The notes beneath the pieces were generated by a model. It saw only the letters and a list, made by a program, of their open reading frames with translations, was not told the origin of the DNA and made no database searches. A stretch of DNA of 64,000 bases from Streptomyces soli (lineage in GTDB: Bacteria > Actinomycetota > Actinomycetes > Streptomycetales > Streptomycetaceae). A program made the position numbers and the translations under genes. The stretch is taken from NCBI RefSeq assembly GCF_003999195.1, contig NZ_RJVR01000317.1, forward strand, positions 16,967-80,966. The letters are read 5' to 3'. Below are positions 1 through 7,458 of this stretch, in pieces; the first letter of the stretch is position 1, and each line of letters begins with the position of its first letter.

Positions 1-386
1 ACCCCCGCCTCCGGGACGGCGGCGCCCTGTCCGGGCGGGTGCGGCTCCTGCCGGGTGACTGCCGGGAGGCGATTCCGGTGCGGGCCGACATGTACATCAT
101 CAAGAACATCCTGGAGTGGGACGACGAGAGCACGCGGTGCACCCTCCGAAACGCCGTGGCGGCGGCCGGGCCGGGTGCGCGGGTCATCGTCATCGAGAAC
201 CTTGTCGACGACACGCCGTCGATGCGGTTCACGACCTCGATGGACTTGATGCTTCTTCTCAACGTCGGCGGTCAGAAGCACACCCGCGACAGCCTGGGCG
301 GGCTCATGGCCGAGGCCGGCCTTCGGGTCGACGCCGTCACCCCGGTCAACGCCTACCTCCACGCCTTCCACTCCGTGGTGGGCTGA
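1..386 (+). CDS. O-methyltransferase, C-terminal part (5' truncated by window edge)
   Basis: The open frame continues past the left edge and reads RLRDGGALSGRVRLLPGD before the first internal start, so only about the last 125 residues are visible. DMYIIKNILEWDDE, the VIVIEN strand and the terminal AFHSVVG match the C-terminal catalytic part of SAM-dependent O-methyltransferases of the hydroxyneurosporene/TcmN-TcmO type that decorate aromatic polyketides. It runs toward the minus-strand PKS operon and is separated from it by a strong hairpin. I infer that it methylates a phenol of the polyketide. The substrate cannot be read from sequence, and the N-terminal dimerisation domain lies outside the window. 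Confidence 0.8.
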   Translation, partial: PRLRDGGALSGRVRLLPGDCREAIPVRADMYIIKNILEWDDESTRCTLRNAVAAAGPGARVIVIENLVDDTPSMRFTTSMDLMLLLNVGGQKHTRDSLGGLMAEAGLRVDAVTPVNAYLHAFHSVVG

Positions 387-424
387 GGGCGGTTCCGTTT
401 CCCACCCCGTCCCTGGACCCCTTC

Positions 425-483
425 CCGCCGGGTTGGGGGTAGGCCGCTTGCCTGAGGCGAGCGGTCTACCCCCAACCCGGCGG
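425..483. terminator. Bidirectional hairpin between convergent genes
   Basis: Arms at 425-452 and 456-483 pair along 28 positions (two of them G-U wobbles) around a 3-nt loop. The hairpin lies exactly between the stop of the methyltransferase (386) and the stop of the biotin carboxylase gene (486). It has no T-tract, which is common for Streptomyces intergenic terminators. Confidence 0.8.
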
Positions 484-485
484 CG

Positions 486-1835
486 TCAGAGTTCGCCGAC
501 GAGCCCCGTCGTGTGTGCCGCCGCCCGGAACGCAGGATGCGCCAGCACCGTGCGGAGGAAGTCGGCAGTGGTGTGGACGCCGTCGCCCGCGACGCGGAAT
601 TCGGCGAGGGCGCGGTCGGCCCGGGCGAGGGCGCGGTCGCGGTTGGGGGCCCAGACGCAGATTTTGGCGAGGAGGGAGTCGTAGTCGGGGCCGATGCGCC
701 AGCCGGGGAAGGCGTGGGTGTCGACGCGGACGAAGGGGCCGCCGGGAGGGGTGAATTCGGTGAGGAGGCCGGGGGTGGGGGCGAAGTCGCGGGCGGGGTC
801 TTCCGCGTTGAGGCGGCATTCGATGGCGACGCCGCGGGGGGTGATGTCGGATTGGCCGAAGGCGAGGGGGAGGCCGGCGGCGATGAGGATCTGCTCGCGG
901 ACGAGGTCGATGCCGGTGACGAGTTCGGTGACCGGGTGCTCGACCTGGAGGCGGCAGTTGACCTCCATGAGGTAGAAGTCGTGGTCGGGGGTCAGGACGA
1001 ACTCGAAGGTGCCGGCACCTTCGTAGCCGACCGCGAGCGCGCCCCGCACCGCGGCCTCGCACATGGCGGCGCGCAGGCGTGGCGGGAGCGAGGGCGCCGG
1101 GGACTCCTCGATGAGCTTTTGGTGGCGGCGCTGGACGGAGCAGTCGCGTTCGCCGAGGTGGAGGGCGGTGCCGTGCCGGTCGCAGAGGATCTGGACCTCG
1201 ACGTGGCGGGCGTGGTCGACGTACCGCTCAAGGTAGAGGCGGTCGTCCCCGAAGACGGCGCGGGCGTGGGCGCGGGTGTCGGCGTAGGCGGTGAGGAGTT
1301 GGTCGGGGTCGCGTACGACGGCCATGCCGCGACCGCCGCCACCGGCGACGGCCTTGAGGATGACGGGGTAACCGGCCTGCTGGGCGGCCTCCTTGGCGTC
1401 GGCGGGGGAGGCGAGCGGGCCGTTCGTGCCGGGGAGTACGGGTAGGCCGGCTTCGGCCATGAGGGCGCGGCAGGCGGCCTTGTCGCCGAGGCGGCTGATG
1501 ACGTCGGGCGGCGGACCGATGAAGGTGAGGCCGTTGTCGGCGCAGATCTCGGCGAAGTCGGGGTCCTCGGAGAGGAAGCCGTAGCCGGGGTGGACGGCCT
1601 GGGCGCCGGTGCGGTGGGCGGCTTCGATGATGGCGGGAATGTTGAGATAGCTGGCCTTGGCCGGGGGCGGCCCGATGTGGACGGCCTCGTCGGCCAGGCG
1701 TACGACGGCGGAGTCGCGGTCCGCGGTGGAGTGGACGGCCACCGTGCGGATACCGAGCTCGTGGCAGGCGCGGGCGACGCGGAGGGCGATTTCGCCACGG
1801 TTGGCGATCAGGACGGTGGAGAACACGGCGGTCAT
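486..1835 (-). CDS. accC: Biotin carboxylase subunit of acetyl-CoA carboxylase
   Basis: At 449 residues this has the length of bacterial AccC. It carboxylates carrier-bound biotin with ATP and bicarbonate, the first half-reaction of malonyl-CoA synthesis. Visible marks are the N-terminal VLIANRGEIALR, the ATP-grasp glycine loop GGGGRGM (about residues 165-171), and EVNCRLQVEHPVTE in the catalytic region. The ATG at 1835 follows GAGGAGG and overlaps the accB stop as ATGA. It is the last gene of the PKS operon, so it probably serves the cluster rather than housekeeping fatty-acid synthesis, for which actinomycetes normally use a different AccA2/AccBE-type system. Confidence 0.93.
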   Translation of the reverse strand: MTAVFSTVLIANRGEIALRVARACHELGIRTVAVHSTADRDSAVVRLADEAVHIGPPPAKASYLNIPAIIEAAHRTGAQAVHPGYGFLSEDPDFAEICADNGLTFIGPPPDVISRLGDKAACRALMAEAGLPVLPGTNGPLASPADAKEAAQQAGYPVILKAVAGGGGRGMAVVRDPDQLLTAYADTRAHARAVFGDDRLYLERYVDHARHVEVQILCDRHGTALHLGERDCSVQRRHQKLIEESPAPSLPPRLRAAMCEAAVRGALAVGYEGAGTFEFVLTPDHDFYLMEVNCRLQVEHPVTELVTGIDLVREQILIAAGLPLAFGQSDITPRGVAIECRLNAEDPARDFAPTPGLLTEFTPPGGPFVRVDTHAFPGWRIGPDYDSLLAKICVWAPNRDRALARADRALAEFRVAGDGVHTTADFLRTVLAHPAFRAAAHTTGLVGEL

Positions 1836-2383
1836 CCCTCCTCGACCGGCTCCAGGGCAAGCAGCCGCTGCTGGTATTCGACGGAATGCGCGTCCGGGAC
1901 GAGGATCTCCACGACCCGGCCCGCCGCGTCGGCCTCCACCGTGCTCATCATCTTCATGACCTCCAGTACGCCGACGGGCTGGCCGGGACGGACCAGGTCG
2001 CCCACGGCGACGTACGGCGGCGCGTCGGGCTCGGGGGAGTGGTAGAAGGTGCCGACAGTGGGGGCGCAGAGGTAGTGCGTGCCCCGGGGGGTCTGCGCTT
2101 CCTGCGCCGAGTGCGCCTGCTGTGCGCCGGGGTCGGCGGCGGATTGTGCGGCGGGTTGCGGTGCAGCCTCGGCCGACTCGGAAGGCCACTCGACCTCGAC
2201 GGAGGTCTGGCCGTACTGGAGCCGGATCCGCTGCGGCGGCTTCGGCACGGCCCTGGCGAGCTCGGTCGCGCTGCGGCAAACCGAGTCCAGGACGGCCTGC
2301 GCGGGCGGTGGGGCGGAGCGGCTTTCGCCGTTGAGCCCCTTGGCGGGGCTGTGGTCCGTCTTCTTGTCGCTGTTGAGTGTCAC
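1832..2383 (-). CDS. accB: Biotin carboxyl carrier protein
   Basis: This 183-residue protein has a C-terminal biotinyl domain with EVMKMM; the biotinylated lysine is about residue 144. Before it lies a Pro/Ala/Gln-rich flexible linker (about 85-110), and the N-terminal third resembles other AccB N-termini (IRLQYGQTSVEVEW). It shuttles carboxybiotin between AccC and the AccDA carboxyltransferase. The GTG start at 2383 follows GAGGAAG and overlaps the accDA stop as GTGA; its own stop overlaps the accC start. The carrier motif is VMKM rather than the commoner AMKM, a conservative change. Confidence 0.92.
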   Translation of the reverse strand: MTLNSDKKTDHSPAKGLNGESRSAPPPAQAVLDSVCRSATELARAVPKPPQRIRLQYGQTSVEVEWPSESAEAAPQPAAQSAADPGAQQAHSAQEAQTPRGTHYLCAPTVGTFYHSPEPDAPPYVAVGDLVRPGQPVGVLEVMKMMSTVEADAAGRVVEILVPDAHSVEYQQRLLALEPVEEG

Positions 2384-4254
2384 GGTGCTTCCTCTTCCAG
2401 TCCGAAGCGGTGGAAACGGTCCCGGCGGTCGCGCAGCAGCTGATCGGGCTCGTACGGGAGCAGGTCTTCGAAGGCCGCGGTGACGGCTTCGCCGAGGAGC
2501 GCGGCGGCTGCGGTGTGGTCCTGGTGGGCGCCGCCGGGCGGTTCGGGGACGCTGCCGTCGACGATGCCGAGGCGGGAGAGGTCGCGGGCGTCGAGACGGA
2601 GCGCCGCGGCGGCGGCGGGGGCGGCGGCGGGGTCCTTCCACAGGATGGCGGCGCAGCCTTCGGGGCTGATGACCGAGTAGACGCCGTTCTCGCTGACCAG
2701 GACCCGGTCGGCGACTGCCAGGGCGAGGGCGCCGCCGCTGCCGCCCTCGCCGGTGATCACCGCCACGATCGGCACGGGGAGGCGGGACATCAGCCGCAGG
2801 TTCTCCGCGATGGCGAAGGCCTGGCCCCCGCTTTCCGCGTCCGGGCCGGGGTTGGCGCCGGGTGTGTCGATCAGCGTCAGCACCGGCAGGCCGAGCTTGG
2901 CGGCCAGCCGCATCAGCCTCGCCGCTTTGCGGTATCCCGGCGGCGTCGCCATCCCGAAGTGATGCGCCTGGCGCGCGGGGAGGCCGGGGCCGCCCTTGTG
3001 GTGGCCGACCAGCATGAGCGGGCGCCCGGCGAGGCGGCCGGGACCGCCGATTATTGCTGGGCAGTCGGCGGTGAGGCGGTCGCCGTGCAGGGGCTGGAAG
3101 TCGTCCAGCAGGAGGGCGGCGTAGTCCGCGGCGGTGGGCCGGTGCGGGTGCCGGGCGAGGCGCACGGTCGCCCAGGCGGCGGAGCCGTCTGCGCCCTCGG
3201 GCCGGTGTGTGGTTTCGGGTGCCCCCATCTCGCTTCGCTCGCCTTGCGGAACGTTCTCCCACAACCCGGTGGAACCAGCCCGTCCGGCGTTTGAGGACTG
3301 GGGGCACCTCCCAGCCGCCAGGCTGGGGGAGGGTCTGGGGTGGGGCCCCAGCGGGTCCGGGTGGGGGAACCTCCCAAACGAAGGTTTGGGGGAGAGCCCG
3401 GTTTCGGGAAGGGGCGGGGTGGGGGAATCAACCGCCCGCAGCAACCTGCCCAGGGTCGCTCGCAGCGCCGGGCGGGGCACTACGTCGTCGATGAGGCCGT
3501 GGGCGAGGAGGAATTCGGCGGTTTGGAAGCCCTCGGGGAGGGATTGGCCGGTGGTTTGTTGGATGACGCGGGGGCCGGCGAAGCCGAGGCGGGCGGAGGG
3601 CTCGGCGAGGATGACGTCGGGGAGGGTGGCGTAGGAGGCGGCGACGCCGCCGTAGGTGGGGTCGGTGATGAGGGAGAGGGTGAGGATGCCGGCCTCGTCG
3701 AGTTCGGCGAGGGCTTGGGCGGTCTTGGCCATCTGCATGAGGGAGAGGGCGCCCTCCTGCATGCGGGCGCCGCCCGAGGCGGTGACCAGGAGCAGGGGGA
3801 CCCGCAGGCGGAGGGCGGTGTGGGCGGCTTCCGTGATGTGGGCGCCGACCGCGCAGCCGAGGCTGCCGCCGAGGAAGCGGAAGTCCATCGCGGCGACGAC
3901 GAGGGGCCGTTCCTCGATGGTGCCGCGGACGCAGAGGACGGCCTCGTCGAGCCCGGTGGCGGCGCGGGCGGCGCGGAGCCGGTCGGGGTACGGCTGGGTG
4001 TCGGTGAAGCCGAGCGGATCGTGCAACGCCCGTACGCCGCCCCCCGTGTCCAGGGCGACGGCCGAGCCGGGGTCGAGGAGCCGGTCGAGGCGCTGCCGGG
4101 CGGTGAGGCGGCCGTGGGCGCCGCATTCGGGGCAGACGTGGAGGGCCCGGGCGAGGCGCTTGCCGTAGACGAGGGCGGCGCAGCGCTCGCACCGGACCCA
4201 GGGAGGCTCTTCGGACTCCGGTGGGGGCGGCGGGCGTTCGTCGGTGATCGCCAT
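2380..4254 (-). CDS. Fused acetyl-CoA carboxyltransferase beta-alpha (AccD-AccA)
   Basis: One 624-residue polypeptide carries both transferase halves. The N-terminal AccD-like part has a C4 zinc ribbon (CERC...CPEC, about residues 22-45) followed by the crotonase-fold core (LLLVTASGGARMQEG). The C-terminal AccA-like part has VITGEGGSGGALALA and SVISPEGCAAILW. It transfers carboxyl from biotin to acetyl-CoA. The start at 4254 shares one base with the cyclase stop (TGATG), and the gene ends in a GTGA overlap with accB. The linker, about residues 280-345, is low-complexity and is encoded by dispersed GC-rich repeat DNA (listed separately). The family identity of both halves is secure; the dedicated role in polyketide supply is inferred from position. 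Confidence 0.92.
   Translation of the reverse strand: MAITDERPPPPPESEEPPWVRCERCAALVYGKRLARALHVCPECGAHGRLTARQRLDRLLDPGSAVALDTGGGVRALHDPLGFTDTQPYPDRLRAARAATGLDEAVLCVRGTIEERPLVVAAMDFRFLGGSLGCAVGAHITEAAHTALRLRVPLLLVTASGGARMQEGALSLMQMAKTAQALAELDEAGILTLSLITDPTYGGVAASYATLPDVILAEPSARLGFAGPRVIQQTTGQSLPEGFQTAEFLLAHGLIDDVVPRPALRATLGRLLRAVDSPTPPLPETGLSPKPSFGRFPHPDPLGPHPRPSPSLAAGRCPQSSNAGRAGSTGLWENVPQGERSEMGAPETTHRPEGADGSAAWATVRLARHPHRPTAADYAALLLDDFQPLHGDRLTADCPAIIGGPGRLAGRPLMLVGHHKGGPGLPARQAHHFGMATPPGYRKAARLMRLAAKLGLPVLTLIDTPGANPGPDAESGGQAFAIAENLRLMSRLPVPIVAVITGEGGSGGALALAVADRVLVSENGVYSVISPEGCAAILWKDPAAAPAAAAALRLDARDLSRLGIVDGSVPEPPGGAHQDHTAAAALLGEAVTAAFEDLLPYEPDQLLRDRRDRFHRFGLEEEAP
3227..3430. repeat. 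Dispersed GC-rich palindromic repeats inside the accDA linker
   Basis: This stretch contains several short inverted motifs typical of Streptomyces intergenic repeats: GCCCGTCCGGCGTTTGAGGA at 3278-3297, a Pro/Gly-coding palindrome near 3301-3335, and an arm pair around 3361-3396. The last recurs almost unchanged inside the ABC ATPase gene at 59095-59129. A piece at 3413-3432 recurs inverted at 11817-11838. It is translated in frame as the linker of the carboxyltransferase fusion. Confidence 0.75.
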
Positions 4255-4634
4255 CAGCGGTCCCCGTCCGACTCCCGCTCCCAGCGGTAGAACTCCACCG
4301 CCATCGCGTCCTTGGGTTCGCTCCAGGTCAGGGGGTCGTACGGCTGGACGAAGGCGGCGAGGCGATCGCTGATGTCGCGGAAGTCGGGGTGGCCCTTGTG
4401 GCGGGCGACTTCGGGGCCCGGCGGGTGGTCGGCCTCGACCAGGTGCAGATAGAGGTCGTCGCCGAAGTGGAAGAGGCTGCGGCCCCGGACCCCGATGAGG
4501 CCGGGGAGGTCGCCGCGGTCGGAGGCGGCGAAGATCTCCGCGATGTCGGCGGCGGAGTCGGGCTTCATACGGGCGACGATGAGCGTGCGGTAGGCGCGGT
4601 GCACGCGTGGGCTGCTGTGGGTCTCGTCGATCAT
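4254..4634 (-). CDS. TcmI-family type II polyketide cyclase
   Basis: The 126-residue product has the small ferredoxin-like fold pattern of TcmI/WhiE-ORFVII cyclases: HRAYRTLIVARMKP at the start, then IAEIFAASDRGDLPGLIGVRGRSLF, DLYLHLVEAD, and a C-terminal region rich in aromatic residues. These proteins close late rings of the poly-beta-ketone chain. The ATG at 4634 overlaps the ACP stop (ATGA), and its stop overlaps the accDA start. No TcmN-type aromatase (WhiE-ORFVI type), normally found beside this gene, is present in the window. Confidence 0.85.
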   Translation of the reverse strand: MIDETHSSPRVHRAYRTLIVARMKPDSAADIAEIFAASDRGDLPGLIGVRGRSLFHFGDDLYLHLVEADHPPGPEVARHKGHPDFRDISDRLAAFVQPYDPLTWSEPKDAMAVEFYRWERESDGDR

Positions 4635-4906
4635 ATGACACCTGCCTTCAGCGAGCCGTTGACGACTTCCATGAAGGAGCCGGGGGTCTTGCAGGAGTCG
4701 GCCTCGCCGGTGATGGCCACCCCGCGGCGGTTCTCCAGTTCGCCGACGATGCCGAGCAGGCCGAGCGAGTCGAGGCCGTACTCGGCGAAGGGGGTGTCGG
4801 GGGAGGCGGTGAGGTGCTGGGGGTCGACGGTGATGCCGGCGCTGGACTTCATGAGTGAGGCCAGTTCGTCGTAGGTCAGTGCCTGGATGATCTGATCGTT
4901 GCTCAC
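4631..4906 (-). CDS. Type II PKS acyl carrier protein
   Basis: The 91-residue ACP carries the phosphopantetheine site in YGLDSLGLLG, with the serine at about residue 47. It holds the growing polyketide for the KS-alpha/KS-beta dimer. It starts with GTG at 4906 after AAGGAG, overlapping the KS-beta stop by GTGA, and ends in an ATGA overlap with the cyclase. The length and helix pattern fit a standard aromatic PKS ACP. Confidence 0.95.
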   Translation of the reverse strand: MSNDQIIQALTYDELASLMKSSAGITVDPQHLTASPDTPFAEYGLDSLGLLGIVGELENRRGVAITGEADSCKTPGSFMEVVNGSLKAGVI

Positions 4907-6132
4907 GGGGTGTACTCCTTCACTACGAGGGCCGCGTTGGAGCCCATGAGGCCGCGGCTGAGGACCAGCGCGGTACGCAGTCGAGCGCTACGCGCCCGGC
5001 CGGTGACCAGGTCGAGGCCGAGGTCGTCGCGGACCTCGGTGACCTGGGGGGTCGGCGGTACGGTGCCGTGCTCTATGGCGAGTACGGCGGCGGCCGTATC
5101 GAGGAGCGGGCTGCCGCAGTAGGCGCGGCCGGTGCCGGTCTTGGGGGCGGTGACGGGGACGCCGTGGGGGCCGAAGACGTCGGAGATGGCCTGTGCCTCG
5201 GCGAGGTCGGCGTCCGGGGTGCCCAGCGCGTCGGCGAAGACGACATCGATGTCGGCCGGCACGCACCCGGCCTCGTCCAGGGCCCCGCGGATCGCCCGGA
5301 CCAGCCCCTCCCGGGACTCCGCCCACCGCGAGGGCCCGGTGAAGGTGGCGGCGTGTCCGGCGAGCACGGCGCGAGGTTCGGCGCCGCGCGCCAGGGCGTG
5401 GTCCAGGGCTTCGACCACCAGCATCGCGCCGCCCTCCGCCGGTACGAATCCGCAGGCGTGGGCGGTGAAGGGCAGATAGGCCCGGTCGGCTTCGGCGGCG
5501 AGGCTCAGTTCCGCGTAGCCGAGCTGGCAGACGGCGGAGTACGGCGCGAGCGGGGCCTCGGCGGCGCCCACGACGACCGCGTCGGTGCCGGTGTCGCGGT
5601 GCAGGTTGCGGCACGCGTGGGCGATGGCGTCGAGGCCGCCCGCCTCGTCGCTGGCGACGACCCCGCAGGGGCCCTTGAAGCCGCCCCGGATGGAGATCTG
5701 GCCCGTACTGGCCGCGTAGAACCAGGCGATGGACTGGTACGGGCCCACAAAGCGCGGCCCCTGGCCCCACAGCCGCTGGAGCTCGCGCTGACCGAACTCA
5801 CCGCCACCGGACCCGGCGGCGGTGACCACACCCACGGCGAAGGGTTCGTCGGGATCCGTACTCAGCCGGGCGTCGGCCAGTGCCAGGTCTGCGGCGGCCA
5901 TCGCGAAGTGCGTGAAGCGGTCGGTCTGGACGACGAAGCGCTCCTCGATGGCCGACGCCGCGTCAAAGCCGTGCACCTCGCCCGCGACCCGCAGCGGCAG
6001 GCCCTCGCAGCCCTTCCGGGTGACCCGGTCCAGGACGCTGACGCCTTCGCGGGTCGCCTTCCAGAAGGCGTCGGTGCCGATGCCGTTGGGCGCGACGACC
6101 CCGATGCCGGTGATGACGGCCTGCCTGTTCAT
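4903..6132 (-). CDS. Ketosynthase beta (chain-length factor)
   Basis: This 409-residue thiolase-fold protein aligns with the KS-alpha next to it but lacks the catalytic residues. Where KS-alpha has the Cys of TGCTSGLDA, this protein has SDEAGGLDA, so Glu (about residue 163) replaces Cys, and both active-site His motifs are lost. Most chain-length factors carry Gln at this position; I recall Glu in some spore-pigment-type factors. It sets chain length and probably primes by malonyl decarboxylation. The start at 6132 follows GGAGGGG and overlaps the KS-alpha stop by ATGA. Confidence 0.93.
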   Translation of the reverse strand: MNRQAVITGIGVVAPNGIGTDAFWKATREGVSVLDRVTRKGCEGLPLRVAGEVHGFDAASAIEERFVVQTDRFTHFAMAAADLALADARLSTDPDEPFAVGVVTAAGSGGGEFGQRELQRLWGQGPRFVGPYQSIAWFYAASTGQISIRGGFKGPCGVVASDEAGGLDAIAHACRNLHRDTGTDAVVVGAAEAPLAPYSAVCQLGYAELSLAAEADRAYLPFTAHACGFVPAEGGAMLVVEALDHALARGAEPRAVLAGHAATFTGPSRWAESREGLVRAIRGALDEAGCVPADIDVVFADALGTPDADLAEAQAISDVFGPHGVPVTAPKTGTGRAYCGSPLLDTAAAVLAIEHGTVPPTPQVTEVRDDLGLDLVTGRARSARLRTALVLSRGLMGSNAALVVKEYTP

Positions 6133-7412
6133 GACCCCTCCGATCGGTTGAGTACGACGGCGGACTGGAAGCCGCCGAATCCGCTGCCCACCGACAGGAC
6201 CGTCCGCAGCTTCATCTCCCGGGCCGTGCGAGGCACGTAGTCGAGGTCGCACTCCGGGTCCGGGGTCTCGTAGTTGGCGGTCGGCGGCACCACGCCGTTG
6301 GCCAGGGCCAGGGTGCAGGCGGCCAGCTCGATCGCGCCGATCGCGCCCAGCGAGTGGCCCACCATGGATTTGATGGAACTCATGGGCGTCGAGTAGGCGT
6401 GCGCGCCGAGGGAGCGCTTGACGGCGGCCGTCTCGTGGCGGTCGTTCTGCTTGGTGCCGGAGCCGTGGGCGTTGACGTAGTCGATGTCCCCGGCGTTGAG
6501 GCGGGCGTGGTCGAGGGCGCGGTCGATGGCCTCGGACATCTCCAGGCCCTCGGAGGTCAGCCCCGTCATGTGGTAGGCGTTTCCGTACGTGGCATAGCCC
6601 ATGACCTCGCAGTAGACGGTCGCGCCCCGGGCCCTGGCGTGCTCCAGCTCCTCCAGGACGAGCACCGCGCCGCCCTCGCCCATGACGAAGCCGTCACGGT
6701 TGGCGTCGAAGGGGCGGGAGGCGTGGGCCGGGTCGTCGTTGTTGGCGGAGGTCGCCTTGATGGCGTCGAAGCAGGCCACCGTGATCGGGGAGATCGGCGA
6801 GTCCGAGGCGCCGGCCAGCACGATGTCGGCGCGGCCCTCCTCGATGGTGTGGAAGGCGTAGCCGACCGCGTCGAGGCCGGACGTACAACCGGTGGAGACG
6901 GTCTGCACCGGGCCGCGCGCGCCGTGCCGTTCGGCGATCTCGGAGGCCAGCGCGCTGGGCGCGAAGGCCCGGTGCAGATGCCGGCCCGCCTGCCGAGGGT
7001 CGACGTCCCAGTGGGCGCCGCGCTCGCTGACGCGTACGTAGTCGTGCTCCAGGCGGGTGGTGCCGCCGACCGCGGTGCCGAGCGAGACGCCGAGCCGCCA
7101 GGGGTCCACGAGGTCCAGGTCGAGCCCGGAATCGCGGACCGCCTCGGCGGCCGCCGCCAGCGCGAACTGCACGTAGCGGTCGGCCCGTTCGGTGTCGGCC
7201 GGGGTGAGCCCGTGTGCGACCGGGTCGAAGTCGCACTCGGCGGCGATCCGCGAACGGAAGCCGGCGGGGTCGAAGAGGGTGATGCCGCGGGTCGCCGTAC
7301 GACCTGCGGTCAGCAGTTCCCAGAAGGCGGGAACCCCGACCCCGCCGGGGGCGACGACACCGGCCCCGGTGACCGCCACCCGGCGTATGGAGCTCCGGGA
7401 AGTCCTAGCCAT
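6129..7412 (-). CDS. Ketosynthase alpha of type II PKS
   Basis: The 427-residue condensing enzyme has the full catalytic triad: Cys about 176 (TVSTGCTSGLDA), His about 316 (VNAHGSGT) and His about 353 (GHSLGAIGAIE). It extends the polyketide chain by decarboxylative condensation of malonyl-ACP in a heterodimer with the chain-length factor. The start at 7412 follows a strong GAGGAGG. The gene lies 46 bp downstream of the SchA/CurD gene. Order and sequence resemble the WhiE spore-pigment PKS set more than antibiotic minimal PKSs, although the surrounding acc genes are not part of whiE as I know it. Confidence 0.95.
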   Translation of the reverse strand: MARTSRSSIRRVAVTGAGVVAPGGVGVPAFWELLTAGRTATRGITLFDPAGFRSRIAAECDFDPVAHGLTPADTERADRYVQFALAAAAEAVRDSGLDLDLVDPWRLGVSLGTAVGGTTRLEHDYVRVSERGAHWDVDPRQAGRHLHRAFAPSALASEIAERHGARGPVQTVSTGCTSGLDAVGYAFHTIEEGRADIVLAGASDSPISPITVACFDAIKATSANNDDPAHASRPFDANRDGFVMGEGGAVLVLEELEHARARGATVYCEVMGYATYGNAYHMTGLTSEGLEMSEAIDRALDHARLNAGDIDYVNAHGSGTKQNDRHETAAVKRSLGAHAYSTPMSSIKSMVGHSLGAIGAIELAACTLALANGVVPPTANYETPDPECDLDYVPRTAREMKLRTVLSVGSGFGGFQSAVVLNRSEGS

Positions 7413-7458
7413 GGTTGCCTCCTCCTCAGCCGGTGCCTGCGGGGTGGTGTGAGACAGA

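Noticed and set aside
1836..2279. N-terminal extension of the biotin carboxylase in the same frame
   Set aside because: Family alignment and GAGGAGG plus ATGA overlap place the start at 1835.
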